Source of the DNA: Pseudeuparius sepicola
Taxonomy: Eukaryota > Arthropoda > Insecta > Coleoptera > Anthribidae
Length of the DNA stretch: 64,000 nt
Assembly: GCA_963920635.1 (NCBI GenBank)
Contig: OY987308.1
Location: 25,358,096 to 25,422,095 of the forward strand
Direction of reading: 5' to 3'
Numbering within the stretch: position 1 is the stretch's first letter; every line of letters begins with the position of its first letter. Positions 35,208 to 50,578 of the stretch are shown here, piece by piece. Both the position numbers and the translations under genes were made by a program. The notes beneath the pieces are model-generated. The model was not told the DNA's origin and ran no database searches. It saw only the letters and a program-made list of their open reading frames with translations.

Positions 35208-38200
35208 ATTTCATAACACTGTCTTTTTGCTTTCATACATGAGATCATGCTTTGCCTGGAACTTGGATTAACGAAACGAGAAGAGTATCTGTGATAGACT
35301 CCTGCATCTCACAAATGTGACGTGCAAAAAATCAAATAGATCCGCGTATACGTAGTACGTACTACGACTAATTTACTTGTATACCATCGAGTAAAATAAT
35401 ATATGTAAAAGACTGTAAAGACTAACAACAGCTGTCAAATTTGACAGTTCATTCGTGCTTTAGTAGTATGTCGCCATGTATCTTTGAACAAAGTGTCAAC
35501 ACAACAATGAATTTTGCACTGTTTTAATTCACTTTTTTCTTTAATAGATGGTGATGGACTACTTGACACGATTGAACTGTAAATTTGATAGGTGTTGGTC
35601 CTCTATACATAGATAATATTTTACCCCATGTTTATGTACATAAATAATATATGTAAAAACCTAACAAAACATATGTATCAAATAACATTAACGATGCGCT
35701 ATATAACAAACTAAACTATAGAGGGATACAAGAAATAGTATGGGGTGGGAAGGGAGAACTAAGAAATTACATATAAATGAAAAATACAGAAATAATATTT
35801 ATATGATGTCAATATGTTACTAATATGTTTTTTAATTTTTCAGTTATATTTTTCTTGATGTGAATTGTGAAACTAATACAGTTTTTCTTATGTTTTATGT
35901 ACTCCTTTTCTCCGACTGCCTGGATGAAAATTCACGAGCCAAAGAGATCAGGAAGACGGTGTAGATGCCAAATGCCAGCAGCAATGGAAAAACATCGTAA
36001 AATTCTGTATATTTAGAGCTTTTTACTAATATTGTTTTCTTAAATTTATTTGGGAGCGTATTTTTGAATAAATGTTATTGTAAATTTTGAATAAATTAAA
36101 TTAAAAATATATACTGAAAAAAAGTAAAAATAATAACGGAGGACCCGGGATAGGCTGGGAGGGGTGCGATGGAGGCCTATTCAACTCCCAAATAAATTGT
36201 TTGTTTAGGGTGTGGCCCTTCAGAGAACCTGCCAACACATGGGAGTTCAAGACGGCACCACCGAGGAATAAATTCTTGATCAACGTAAGTGATTAAGTTT
36301 GTTGGTCTAATAATTTATAATAGGTACAGCCCTTTTTGGGAGTTCCTAGCTAAGCCACGTCATGGTAACTCTGTAATTTGTTCCTTTCTTAGCTATGACA
36401 TACATAAATAAGTACAAAGTAATGTTTAATTTATAAATAATAATTGGTCTTTAATTTAACAGGACTACGTAGACCTTTGAAGAAGTTTTTAATCTACTTC
36501 GTCGCAGTAACAAATTCAAAGTATGGTCATTTTTAAATAAGTGGTCTTCATTATAGCAAGGTTCAAGCCCTTTGAGGAGTTCCTTTCCAAGTCCTTCATG
36601 ATCACATTAAAAAATCAAAGTATCGTTTAATTTGAAATTATTGCCCTTCAATTTAACAGAGCTTAACAAGTACAAAGTTTGGTTTAATTTATAGGAAATT
36701 AAGCAGTCTTCTATACATATATAACGAGGTTCAGCCTTTTGAGGAGTTCCTCTCTGAGAGCCTCAGCAACACATTAAAAAGTTCAAAATATCTTTTCATA
36801 TATTGCCCTTCAGTTTAACAATGTTTAACAAGTACAAAAGTGTACTTTAATTTATAATTAATTAGTATTCTTCTTTCTAACAAGGTTCGGCCCTTTGTAG
36901 AGTTCCTCTCTTAGTTTTTCATCATCATATTAAAAATCCAAAGCAACATTTAATTTATAATTATTGGCCTTCAAATTAACAAAGATTAACAAGTACAAAG
37001 TATGGTTTAATTTATAATTAATTGGTCTCCTCTATAACAATTCAGCTCTTTGAGGAGTCCCTCTCTAAGCTTTTCATCATCACATTAAAAAATTGAAAGT
37101 ATCAGTTAATTTATAATTATTATTGCATTTCAGTTTAACAAAGTTTAATAACAAGTATAAAGGTATGATTTAATTTATATTTAATTGTTCTTCTCTATAA
37201 CAAGGTTAAGTCCTCTGAAGAGTTCCTCTCCTAAGATTTTCATTAATCACGTTAAAAAATTCAAAATATGATTTAATTCATACTTATTGCTCTTCAGTGC
37301 AGAGAATAAAATGCCCCTTTTCACTGGGATCAGCCCCCCTAGAGGGAGTCCCAGATCAAACCACAATTTTCTTCCAGGTACCTCGCGCCCCCCTAAGACG
37401 CGGGAACCCTTAGTGGGGGTGAAAATGACCCGGCAAAGGGTTGCCGAGGTCGTGTGACAAGGCTGTCAAATCCAACGGGGACCGACTGCCGGGCCAGCCG
37501 ACGTGGCCAGGTACGACAGTAAACTCAAACAGTTTGGCAAGTACGATCAATCATTTCTCTATTGTTTCAGATCGCGAGTGAGTATAGTTAGTGTTAGTGC
37601 GGGACAGTGGACTGCATCGTAACTACCCATACGGACGAGGGGCTGCCGGGCTGGTCTGGGGCGAAAGCGGGTGGCTCTGCCGATCTTTTTGGGTGACAAT
37701 CAGACGGTACCCAGCCGGCCGGTGCCGGGGGGGCTGCCGTGCAAGAGAAGCTCTAGGTGCGGGAGACGGGGCGCCCCGGCGCCCCGGAAACCGCACGGAG
37801 GCCGGGGGGCCACCCGCCGTAGCGCCAGCTTCGTGCCGGAGGACCACAAGCCGGGGGGTGAGTTCCGTTCTTCGATCGCAGATGGATCGTGTCGAACTTT
37901 GTCTCGCTTTCAGTTTCTTATTGTGAACGTTTGTTGCAGGTGCCGACTTTGGCGTCACTCGCTGCGCCCGAGCCGTGGCTCGACGGCAGCGCTCGGTGCG
38001 GGGGCGAAATTGGGGTTAAAATATAATTCGTTTGTTTTTCTCTTGAAATTTTGGAGGAGTTGACAAATTTAAAATATTTTTCAAATAGTGTTGCTTTCAA
38101 GTTCTTGATTTTTTTCTCTAACAATAATTGTTTATTGTATGCCAAATCATGGCTGTATTCCTCTTGAACAAATAACAATCATGTATGGGTTTTCAGTCAA

Positions 38201-39444
38201 AATATTTATTGAGAAAACTTCTATTCAATGAGTTTTGTACAAAATGAAACAAAAATCTTTGAGCATTAATAGAACATTGTACTTATTTTTTATATTGAAT
38301 GTACAGGGTGTTACAAAGAAGTAGGTGATAAAGTTGTCTTTAAAAACGATTTTTTAAAATAACTCCTGTTTTTTTAAATTAAACTATAGCACATGAAAAA
38401 GGCACAAGAAAAGTCACATTATCTTAGTCCACAAAATCCTATTTCACTTATTTGTTACACTGTATATATAAAAATTTTGGAATTACTTTGAAAGATCAAA
38501 TTACTGTTGGTCCAAAGCTTGGTTCATTGAAAAGAAGTCTTCTTAATAAGTATTTTGGTTGAAAGCCCACGTTTCTATCTCTTAATAATTGTTTAGTTGG
38601 GAGCTTTTACTTTTTTAAGATTTTTGCCATTCAAGTAGAAAAATTACAAAACTGGGGTTGGTTTCTTCTGTCCTCTGCACCTGGAGCTGCAGCCGTCAGA
38701 GCCAGGCTAGCGTCGGGGCGGCAGCGAGGGAACGCTAGCTCCGAGCTGCGGCACTCGTCTGGCGGGTGAGCGAACGTTTCAATTCCCCCCTAGGTGGCGC
38801 CGGCAAACAGTCAAAGTGACGGTTCCACACGCTATCTCTCTTGTCAGGTGGAGACGGGGGGCATTCCGAAGGAGTGCCCCTCGGCCTCCGATCTTAGCTC
38901 AGGCTTCCGGATCCTCGGAAAGTTCTTCCGAATTGGTCTCAGCTATCACCCCCCTAACATGTTCCGTGCACCCGTTCTAACGTAACGGGGAAGTGTTATG
39001 GCGGCTATATCTACGACCGATATCTCTCTCTAATCTAGGACCGACATCTCCCAAGTGTGGCATCAATATCAAATTTATCTTAGGTCCAATATCCCACTCA
39101 TACTTTTGGAAGAGGCGAAGCCTTTTCCGTCTGTATGGTCGCAATGTCTCTGGGATTTCCTCGGTAAACTATCGGAAGAACTATCTAGGGGGACCGGGGG
39201 CGATCCGCGACGGAAAACAATCGCTTATGGTAGAGTTGGAGAAATGTAAAGGTAGGACTAGATAGTGTTAGCTTTCTCGATAGGTTTTGAGCTACAACCC
39301 CAAGAGAGGGAGTAGCTCGGCATCGGAACTCAAATATAAAGTCACCAAATAAAAGTTACAGCCCTTCGAGGAGTAACTCGTCCTCTCATATAAATTATTA
39401 GGTCACTTCGTGTCTCTATTTGTTAGTTTTTTAAAGTGTCCTTC

Positions 39445-39564
39445 GCACAGGCCTTAGACAGGGAAAACACAACCTCCAGCTTTCGAGTTCTGTACATTTA
39501 GCTGCTTCCACAGCTAAATGCACATCGACCTCTCAAAAACTGGAGGCTTCTGGCGTCACCTGTG
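39445..39564 (+). ncRNA. 120-nt stem-loop, unit 5
   Basis: Identical element, flanks as in unit 2. Confidence 0.4.
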
Positions 39565-40423
39565 TGGAACTCAAATAATGAACGGAAAGAAGCACTGAGC
39601 CATAAAAGATATAAAGGAACAGAGAGCTTACTCTTTCAGAAGTAAATTTTTAAGGAATAAAACACTGGCACTTGTAAACTCTCTGATCGTTTATCTCCTC
39701 TGTGTATTGAGTGAACAATTAAAAAATATACACCAATCAAATGAAATTACATCTTTTGATTTTAAAACAATTTAATCTTCTCTAAATTTTTCACTCGACA
39801 GTAAAAGGCTTATTGACAAGGTGGTGAATAAAATGACAATATAGAAGGACACAATTGCAGGGAATAGGGAACACCACCTTTCTGGGAAGCGTCTGCTTTT
39901 TCTGTTTCGGTTGCCAATTTAGAATTGTGAATTTAAAATCTTTTTTCCTGAAGTCTTGGAAAAATATTAAATATATTCAAAAATATCTTCCTATGCCGAA
40001 ATTTGAAAAAAGCAGACAGTATCCAGTTGCATGTGCAGTTCCTTGAAAGTTAAGTACATTAGATGCCAGTTTTAACAACCAGTCACTTTATTATATAAAA
40101 AATATATTATATTGGTTTGCTTTTTATTGAAAGGTAGCTGAGGAAAGACAAAAACTCTACAGTACAAACGGTAGGCAGATTGTTTGTCTTTCTAAAATTC
40201 ATTTAACTTTTTGATCTCGCTTGGCAGACATTGTCTTAACTTTCACGCATGTTTTCGGTGGGAACTGCCGCATGTTGCTAAGTTGAATGAAGGTACAGGT
40301 GAAATATTAAAGTATGTCCTCTGACAATCACAAAACTTCAACTCGTAAAATCTGTGACCTGTAGTTATGTATCGAATTTTTCATAATGTCTAAATTCAAA
40401 CAATTCAGTTCAGTATATACTCT

Positions 40424-40565
40424 CTGTTCAACGAATGTTCATACCTACGTTACAACTCCTGTCCTTGTCTTACTCATGAATGAATATACGATGGATATCG
40501 ATCATATATTCACGAGTCAGACAAGGACGGGAGTAGTGACGTAGGTATGAACATTCGTTGAACAG
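40424..40565. mobile_element. Foldback hairpin a, unit 5
   Basis: 142-bp form. Confidence 0.7.
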
Positions 40566-41738
40566 GGATTAATTATTGTTTTTTACATAAAAGAATATTT
40601 TTTAAAGATAAAATCCAGAGATTTCAATACAACTTCATTCAATTAAGTAGCATGTCAGTAGTAATAGTTGCATGGCTGCTGCCAGAGAAAAAGAAGAAAG
40701 AAGAGATGACAGTAAGTAATTGTGTGTTTGAGCCGGTCACGTGAGGAACTTGTCACTTCTTTGAGGTGTGAATACACCTCAGGAAATTGTGGCATCGTGC
40801 TGCATTTGTCGTCAAAACCACACCTGCATCGGTCGTATGTCCTTCACTAAAACTTTGCTCCGATTTGTCAATGGGTACACCCCAAAATTTTCCCAAGACG
40901 TTAGTTTCACTTATATCCTTAGACTCGTTGGCTCATTAGGGCGATTCTTCATTGTCGTTTCCAAAACTATAATATTATTTCATTTAAAATGTATACGCTA
41001 CACTTTAAAGGCGTTTTGTTGTCGATTTTTTTAAACTCTTGTTGTACTGGTCCAAGCCCTCTTCGGGTCTTCCTTCCAAAGTTGAAACTCAAAATTATTT
41101 TTGTAAATTTCAAGGGCCCGATCGGCAGGAACCACAGCTTCGGCTTTTATTTTCTCCCAGATAAAATACGTCGCTGTGTCGCTCCTCCTGCGGATCTTCG
41201 TATAAAAGGAATTCTTCCGCCGTTTGCCGTCTACAACAGTGTGGGTGTGCGCGTGTGGTATTAACGACAAATTCAGCATCTCAGTCCAGGTTGGAGCGTC
41301 TTTAGTATGCTATTTCTTTGGTGGCCAGTTGCAGCTTTAGATTTTTCCAAATTTAATAAAAAATGTCTTCTGGAACTTCAAATATAAAGTTGGACAGGGA
41401 TTTTCAGGTGCGTGGGCTGTAGCTTTGGCAGGCACATTACAGCTTTAGATAGATTTTTTATTTATTCAATATTAACGTTTTGAAATAACTTTTTTTAAAA
41501 TTCTGGCAAAGACCGATTAAGATAAGGTTTTCAGGAGCGCCAGCTGTAGCTTTCTACCAAAAAATGACTACTATCGATGCTTTGGGCTAAACATGGTCGT
41601 ACCAACAATTGTAAACAAGCTATAGAACTCTCTGTGCACATTTGGCACTGGATTAACTTTTATTTTGTTCAGATAAGACAATTTTTAAATGTTTGACATA
41701 TACCTATTTAAAAAAAAAACTACACAACAATAATTATT

Positions 41739-41885
41739 ACAGTTTGTTCAGCGAATGTTCGGTCCTACGCCACAACTCCCGTCCTTGTCTGACTCGTGAA
41801 TATACGACCGATATCCATCGTATATTCACGAGTAAGACAAGGACGGGAGTTGTGACGTAGGCCGAACATTCGCTGAACAAACTGT
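41739..41885. mobile_element. Foldback hairpin b, unit 5
   Basis: 147 bp, with the CGCCACAAC variant. Confidence 0.75.
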
Positions 41886-44800
41886 ATTACATAACACTCT
41901 CTTTTTGCTTTCATACATGAGATCATGCTTTGCCTGGAACTTGGATTAACGAAACGAGAAGAGTATCTGTGATAGACTCCTGCATCTCACAAATGTGACG
42001 TGCAAAAAATCAAATAGATCCGCGTATACGTAGTACGTATTACGACTAATTTACTTGTATACCATCGAGTAAAATAATATATGTAAAAGACTGTAAAGAC
42101 TAACAACAGCTGTCAAATTTGACAGTTCATTCGTGCTTTAGTAGTATGTCGCCATGTATCTTTGAACAAAGTGTCAACACAACAATGAATTTTGCACTGT
42201 TTTAATTCACTTTTTTCTTTAATAGATGGTGATTGACTACTTGACATGATTGAACTGTAAATTTGATAGGTGTTGGTCCTCTATACATAGATAATATTTT
42301 ACCCCATGTTTATGTACATAAATAATATATGTAAAAAACCTAACAAAACATTTGTATCAAATAACATTAACGATGAGCTATATAACAAACTAAACTATAG
42401 AGGGATACAAGAAATAGTATGGGGTGGGAAGGGAGAACTAAGAAATTACATATAAATGAAAAATACAGAAATAATATTTATATGATGTCAATATGTTACT
42501 AATATGTTTTTTAATTTTTCAGTTATATTTTTCTTGATGTGAGTTGTGAAACTAATACAGTTTTTCTTATGTTTTATGTACTTCTTTTTCCCCGACTGCC
42601 TGGATGAAAATTCACGAGCCAAAGAGATCAGGAAGACGGTGTAGATGCCAAATGCCAGCAGCAATGGAAAAACATCGTAAAATTCTGTATATTTAGAGCT
42701 TTTTACTAATATTGTTTTCTTAAATTTATTTGGGAGCGTATTTTTGAATAAATGTTATTGTAAATTTTGAATAAATTAAATTAAAAAATATATACTGAAA
42801 AAAAGTAAAAATAATAATGGAGGACCCGGGATAGGCTGTGAGGGGTGCGATGGAGGCCTATTTAACTCCCAAATAAATTGTTTGTTTAGGGTGTGGCCCT
42901 TCACAGAACCTGCCAACACATGGGAGTTCAAGACGGCACCACCGAGGAAAGAATTCTTGATCAACACAAGTGATTAAGTTTGTTGGTCTAATAATTTATA
43001 ATAGGTACAGCCCTGCTTTGTGGGAGTTCCTAGCTAAGCCACGTCATAGCAATAACAAACTGTACAATCTAATTTGTGTATCTTTACTTTAACAAGGTAC
43101 AGCCCTGCAATTTGTTTCTTTCTTAGCTTTGTCACACCAAACCAAGTACAAAGTAATGTTTAATTTATAAATAATAATCGGTCTTTAATTTAACCAGACT
43201 ACAGACCTTTGAAGGAGTTTTTAATCTACTTCGTCGCAGTAACAAATTCAAAGTATGGTCATTTTTAAATAAGTGGTCTTCATTATAACAAGGTTCAAGG
43301 TCTTTGAGGAGTTCCTTTCCAAATCCTTCATGATCACACATTAAAAAATCAAAGTATCGTTTAATTTGTAATTATTGCTCTTCAATTTAACAGAGCAGTT
43401 TGGTTTCTTAAATTTATTTGGGAGCGCATTTTGAATAAATGTTTTTGTAAATTTTGAATAAATTAAATTAAAATATATATATACTGAAAAAATAAGTAAA
43501 AATAATAACGGAGGACCCGGGATAGGCTGTGAGGGGTGCGATGGAGGCCTATTCAACTCCCAAATAAATTGTTTGTTTAGGGTGTGGCCCTTCACAGAAC
43601 CTGCCAACACATGGGAGTTCAAGACGGCACCACCGAGGAAAGAATTCTTGATCAACACAAGTGATTAAGTTTGTTGGTCTAATAATTTATAATAGGTACA
43701 GCCCTGCTCTGTGGGAGTTCCTAGCTAAGCCACGTCATGGTAACTCTGTAATTTGTTCCTTTCTTAGCTAAGACATACATAAATAAGTACAAAGTAATGT
43801 TTAATTTATAAATAATAATTGGTCTTTAATTTAACAGGACTACATAGACCTTTGAAGAAGTTTTCAATCTACTTCGTCGCAGTAACAAATTCAAAGTATG
43901 GTCATTTTTAAATAAGTGGTCTTCATTATAGCAAGGTTCAAGCCCTTTGAGGAGTTCCTTTCCAAGTCCTTCATGATCACATTAAAAAATCAAAGTATCG
44001 TTTAATTTGAAATTATTGCCCTTCAATTTAACAGAGCTTAACAAGTACAAAGTTTGGTATAATTTATAGGAAATTAAGCAGTCTTCTATACATATATAAC
44101 GAGGTTCAGCCTTTTGAGGAGTTCCTCTCTGAGAGCCTCAGCAACACATTAAAAAGTTCAAAATATCTTTTCATATATTGCTCTTCAGTTTAACAATGTT
44201 TAACAAGTACAAAAGTGTACTTTAATTTATAATTAATTAGTATTCTTCTTTCTAACAAGGTTCGGCCCTTTGTAGAGTTCCTCTCTTAGTTTTTCATCAT
44301 CATATTAAAAATCCAAAGCAACATTTAATTTATAATTATTGGTCTTCAAATTAACAAAGATTAACAAGTACAAAGTATGGTTTAATTTATAATTAATTGG
44401 CCTCCTCTATAACAATTCAGCTCTTTGAGGAGTCCCTCTCTAAGCTTTTCATCATCAGATTAAAAAATTGAAAGTATCAGTTAATTTATAATTATTATTG
44501 CATTTCAGTTTAACAAAGTTTAATAACAAGTATAAAGGTATGATTTAATTTATATTTAATTGTTCTTCTCTATAACAAGGATAAGTCCTCTGAAGAGTTC
44601 CTCTCCTAAGATTTTCATTAATCACGTTAAAAAATTCAAAATATCATTTAATTCATACTTATTGCTCTTCAGTGCAGAGAATAAAATGCCCCTTTTCACT
44701 GGGATCAGCCCCCTAGAGGGAGTCCCAGGTCAAACCACAATTTTCTTCCAGGTGCCTCGCGCCCCCCTAAGACGCGACTGCCGGGCCAGCCGACGTGGCC

Positions 44801-46718
44801 AGGTACGACAGTAAACTCAAACAGTTTGGCAAGTACGATCAATCATTTCTCTATTGTTTCAGATCGCGAGTGAGTATAGTTAGTGTTAGTGCGGGACAGT
44901 GGACTGCATCGTAACTACACATACGGACGAGGGGCTGCCGGGCTGGTCTGGGGCGAAAGCGGGTGGCTCTGCCGATCTTTTTGGGTGACAATCAGACGGT
45001 ACCCAGCCGGCCGGTGCCGGGGGGGCTGCCGTGCAAGAGAAGCTCTAGGTGCGGGAGACGGGGCGCCCCGGCGCCCCGGAAACCGCACGGAGGCCGGGGG
45101 GCCACCCGCCGTAGCGCCAGCTTCGTGCCGGAGGACCACAAGCCGGGGGGTGAGTTCCGTTCTTCGATCGCAGATGGATCGTGTCGAACTTTGTCTCGCT
45201 TTCAGTTTCTTATTGTGAACGTTTGTTGCAGGTGCCGACTTTGGCGTCACTCGCTGCGCCCGAGCCGTGGCTCGACGGCAGCGCTCGGTGCGGGGGCGAA
45301 ATTGGGGTTAAAATATAATTCGTTTGTTTTTTTCAAATAGTGTTGCTTTCAAGTTCTTGATTTTTTTCTCTAACAATAATTGTTTATTGTCTGCCAAATC
45401 ATGGCTGTATTCCTCTTGAACAAATAACAATCATGTATGGGTTTTCAGTCAAAATATTTATTGAGAAAACTTCTATTCAATGAGTTTTGTACAAAATGAA
45501 ACAAAAATCTTTGAACATTAATAGAACATTGTACTTATTTTTTATATTGAATGTACATGGTGTTACAAAGAAGTAGGTGATAAACTTGTCTTAAAAAACG
45601 ATTTTTTAAAATAACTCCTATCTTTTTTTAAATTAAGCTTTAGCACCCTGTATTTTAAATGAAAAAGGCACAAGAAAAGTCATATTATCTTAGTCCATAA
45701 AATCTTATTTCACTTATTTGTTACACCGCATATATAAAAAATTTGAAATTAATTTGAAAGATCAAATTATTATTGGCCCAAAACTTGGTTCATTGAAAAG
45801 AAGTCTTCTCAATAAATATTTTGGTTGGAAGCCCACGTTTTTATCTCTTAATAATTGTTTAGTTGGGAGCTTTTGCTTTTTTAAGATTTTTGCCACTCAA
45901 GTAAAAAATTACAAAAGTGGGGTTGGTTCCTTCTGTCCTCTGCACCTGGAGCTGCAGCCGTCAGAGCCAGGCTAGCGTCGGGGCGGCAGCGAGGGAACGC
46001 CAGCTCCGAGCTGCGGCACTCGTCTGGCGGGTGAGCGAACGTTTCAATTCCCCCCTAGGTGGCGCCGGCAAACAGTCAAAGTGACGGTTCCACACGCTAT
46101 CTCTCTTGTCAGGTGGAGACGGGGGGCATTCCGAAGGAGTGCCCCTCGGCCTCCGATCTTAGCTCAGGCTTCCGGATCCTCGGAAAGTTCTTCCGAATTG
46201 GTCTCAGCTATCACCCCCCTAACATGTTCCGTGCACCCGTTCTAACGTAACGGGGAAGTGTTATGGCGGCTATATCTACGACCGATATCTCTCTCTAATC
46301 TAGGACCGACATCTCCCAAGTGTGGCATCAATATCAAATTTATCTTAGGTCCAATATCCCACTCATACTTTTGGAAGAGGCGAAGCCTTTTCCGTCTGTA
46401 TGGTCGCAATGTCTCTGGGATTTCCTCGGTAAACTATCGGAAGAACTATCTAGGGGGACCGGGGGCGATCCGCGACGGAAAACAATCGCTTATGGTAGAG
46501 TTGGAGAAATGTAAAGGTAGGACTAGATAGTGTTAGCTTTCTCGATAGGTTTTGAGCTACAACCCCAAGAGAGGGAGTAGCTCGGCATCGGAACTCAAAT
46601 ATAAAGTCACCAAATAAAAGTTACAGCCCTTCGAGGAGTAACTCGTCCTCTCATATAAATTATTAGGTCACTTCGTGTCTCTATCTAGATAATTTGTTAG
46701 TTTTTCAAAGTGTCCTTC

Positions 46719-46838
46719 GCACAGGCCTTAGACAGGGAAAACACAACCTCCAGCTTTCGAGTTCTGTACATTTAGCTGCTTCCACAGCTAAATGCACATC
46801 GACCTCTCAAAAACTGGAGGCTTCTGGCGTCACCTGTG
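46719..46838 (+). ncRNA. 120-nt stem-loop, unit 6
   Basis: Identical even in the copy whose 3' half is most diverged. Confidence 0.4.
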
Positions 46839-47697
46839 TGGAACTCAAATAATGAACGGAAAGAAGCACTGAGCCATAAAAGATATAAAGGAACAGAGAG
46901 CTTACTCTTTCAGAAGTAAATTTTTAAGGAATAAAACACTGGCACTTGTAAACTCTCTGATCGTTTATCTCCTCTGTGTATTGAGTGAACAATTAAAAAA
47001 TATACACCAATCAAATGAAATTACATCTTTTGATTTTAAAACAATTTAATCTTCTCTAAATTTTTCACTCGACAGTAAAAGGCTTATTGACAAGGTGGTG
47101 AATAAAATGACAATATAGAAGGACACAATTGCAGGGAATAGGGAACACCACCTTTCTGGGAAGCGTCTGCTTTTTCTGTTTCGGTTGCCAATTTAGAATT
47201 GTGAATTTAAAATCTTTTTTCCTGAAGTCTTGGAAAAATATTAAATATATTCAAAAATATCTTCCTATGCCGAAATTTGAAAAAAGCAGACAGTATCCAG
47301 TTGCATGTGCAGTTCCTTGAAAGTTAAGTACATTAGATGCCAGTTTTAACAACCAGTCACTTTATTATATAAAAAATATATTATATTGGTTTGCTTTTTA
47401 TTGAAAGGTAGCTGAGGAAAGACAAAAACTCTACAGTACAAACGGTAGGCAGATTGTTTGTCTTTCTAAAATTCATTTAACTTTTTGATCTCGCTTGGCA
47501 GACATTGTCTTAACTTTCACGCATGTTTTCGGTGGGAACTGCCGCATGTTGCTAAGTTGAATGAAGGTACAGGTGAAATATTAAAGTATGTCCTCTGACA
47601 ATCACAAAACTTCAACTCGTAAAATCTGTGACCTGTAGTTATGTATCGAATTTTTCATAATGTCTAAATTCAAACAATTCAGTTCAGTATATACTCT

Positions 47698-47839
47698 CTG
47701 TTCAACGAATGTTCATACCTACGTTACAACTCCTGTCCTTGTCTTACTCATGAATGAATATACGATGGATATCGATCATATATTCACGAGTCAGACAAGG
47801 ACGGGAGTAGTGACGTAGGTATGAACATTCGTTGAACAG
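47698..47839. mobile_element. Foldback hairpin a, unit 6
   Basis: 142-bp form, well conserved. Confidence 0.7.
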
Positions 47840-48960
47840 GGATTAATTATTGTTTTTTACATAAAAGAATATTTTTTAAAGATAAAATCCAGAGATTTCA
47901 ATACAACTTCATTCAATTAAGTAGCATGTCAGTAGTAATAGTTGCATGGCTGCTGCCAGAGAAAAAGAAGAAAGAAGAGATGACAGTAAGTAATTGTGTG
48001 TTTGAGCCGGTCACGTGAGGAACTTGTCACTTCTTTGAGGTGTGAATACACCTCAGGAAATTGTGGCATCGTGCTGCATTTGTCGTCAAAACCACACCTG
48101 CATCGGTCGTATGTCCTTCACTAAAACTTTGCTCCGATTTGTCAATGGGTACACCCCAAAATTTTCCCAAGACGTTAGTTTCACTTATATCCTTAGACTC
48201 GTTGGCTCATTAGGGCGATTCTTCATTGTCGTTTCCAAAACTATAATATTATTTCATTTAAAATGTATATGCTACACTTTAAAGGCGTTTTGTTGTCGAT
48301 TTTTTTAAACTCTTGTTGTACTGGTCCAAGCCCTCTTCGGGTTTTCCTTCCAAAGTTGAAACTCAAAATTATTTTCGAAAATTTCAAGGGCCTGATCGGC
48401 AGGAACCACAGCTTCGGCTTTTATTTTCTCCCAGATAAAATACGTCGCTGTGTCGCTCCTCCTGCGGATCTTCGTATAAAAGGAATTCTTCCGCCGTTTG
48501 CCGTCTACAACAGTGTGGGTGTGCGCGTGTGGTATTAACGACAAATTCAGCATCTTAATCCAGGTTGGAGCATCTTTAGTATGCTATTTTTTTGGCGGCC
48601 AGTTGCAGCTTTAGATTTTTCCAAATTAAAAAATGCCTTCTGAAACATCAGGCAGGCACATTACAGCTTTGGATAGATTTTTTTTTATTTACTCAATATT
48701 AATGTTTTGAAATAACTTTTTTTTCAATTCTGGCAAAGACAAATTAAGATAAGGTTTTCAGGAGCGCCAGCTGTAGCTTTCCACTAAAAAATGGCTACTA
48801 TCGATGCTTTGGGCTAAACATGGTCGTACCAACAATTGTAAACAAGCTATAGAACTTTCTGTGCATATTTGGCACTGGATTAACTTTTATTTTGCTCAGA
48901 TAAGACAATTTTTAAATGTTTGACATATTTTTTTGAAAAAACTACACAACAATAATTATT

Positions 48961-49112
48961 ACAGTCTGTTCATCTAATTAATGTTCGGCCCTACGTCACA
49001 ACTCTCGTCCTTGTCTGATTCGTGAATATACGACCGATATCCATCGTATATTCACAAGTAAGACAAGGACGGGAGTTGTGACGTAGGGCCGAACATTCGC
49101 TGAACAAACTGT
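48961..49112. mobile_element. Foldback hairpin b, unit 6 (diverged)
   Basis: 152 bp. The left arm is disturbed (CTGTTCATCTAATTAATGTT), so the palindrome is no longer perfect at its ends. Confidence 0.7.
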
Positions 49113-50578
49113 ATTTCATAACACTGTCTCTTTGCTTTTGCTTTCATAAACGAGATCATGCTTTGCCTGGAACTTGGATTAACGAAACGGAAAGAGTATC
49201 TGTGATAGACTCCTGCATCTCACAAAAATGTGACTTGCAAAAAATCAAATAGATCCGCGTATACGTAGTACTTACTACGACTAATTTACTTGTATATCAT
49301 TGAGTAAAATGATATATGTAAAGACTCTAAAGACTAACAAAATCTTTCAAATTTGACAGTTCATTCGTGCTTTAGTAGCATCTCGCCATGTATCTTTGAG
49401 CAAAGTGTCAACACAGCAATGAATTCTGCACTGTTCTAATTCACTTTTTTCTTTAATAGATGGTGATTGACTACTTGACACGATTGAACTGTAAATTTGA
49501 TAGGTGTTGGTCCTCTATACATAGATAATATTTTATCCCATGTTTATGTATATGTAAAACCCAACAAAAACATATATATCAAATAACAATGCGCTACATA
49601 ACAAACTAAACTATAGAGAGATACAAGAAATAGTATGGGGTGGGAAGGGAGAACTAAGAAATTACATATAAATGAAAAATACAGAAATAATATTTATATG
49701 ATGTCAATATGTTACTAATATGTTTTTTAATTTTTCAGTTATATTTTTTCTTGATGTGAATTGTGAAACTAATACAGTTTTTCTTATGTTTTATGTACTC
49801 CTTTTCCCCGACTGCCTGGATGAAAATTCAGGAGCCAAAGAGATCAGGAAGACGGTGTAGATGCCAAATGCCAGCAGCAATGGAAAAACATCGTAAAATT
49901 CTGTATATTTAGAGCCTTACTAATATTGTTTTCTTAAATTTATTTGGGAGCGCATTTTTGAATAAATTTTATTGTAAATTTTGAATAAATTAAATTATAA
50001 AATATATACCGAAAAAAAGTAAAAATAATAACGGAGGACCTGGGATAGGCTGTGAGGGGTGCGATGGAGGCCTATTCAACTCCCAAATAAATTGTTTGTT
50101 TAGGGTGTGGCCCTTCACAGAACCTGCCAACACATGGGAGTTCAAGACGGCACCACTGAGGAAAGAATACTTGATCAACGTAACTCATTAAGTTACTAAT
50201 ATGTTTTTTAATTTTTCAGTTATATTTTTTTCTGGATGTGAATTGTGAAACTAATACAGTTTTTCTTATGTTTTATGTACTCCTTTTCCCCGACTGCCTG
50301 GATGAAAATTCACGAGCCAAAGACATCAGGAAGACGAGTAGATGCCAAATGCCAGCAACAATGGAAAAACATTGTAAAATTCTGTATATTTAGAGCTTTT
50401 TACTAATATTGTTTTCTTAAATTTATTTGGGAGTGTATTTTTGAATAAATGTTACTGTAAATTTTGAATAAATTAGATTAAAAAAATATATACTGAAAAA
50501 AAGTAAAAATAATAACGGAGGACCGGGATAGGCTGTGAGGGGTGCGATGGAGGCCTATTCAACTCCCAAATAAATTGT

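Larger units (their letters stand above)
30827..37633 (+). repeat. Array unit 4 (type A, 6807 bp)
   Basis: It shares with unit 1 the 37-bp insert (about 32340-32376), the longer spacer near 32900-32960, the longer centre of hairpin a and the GTAAGT after the 'KEFLIN' segment (36289-36294). Its front part (31550-31700) matches unit 3, so the unit is a mosaic. Confidence 0.93.
37634..44925 (+). repeat. Array unit 5 (type B, 7292 bp)
   Basis: Type B. The front part is like unit 2. Its end has lost about 90 bp of the GC-rich leader: at about 44770-44780 the sequence jumps from GACGCG to ACTGCCGGGCC. This accounts for most of its shorter length. Confidence 0.93.
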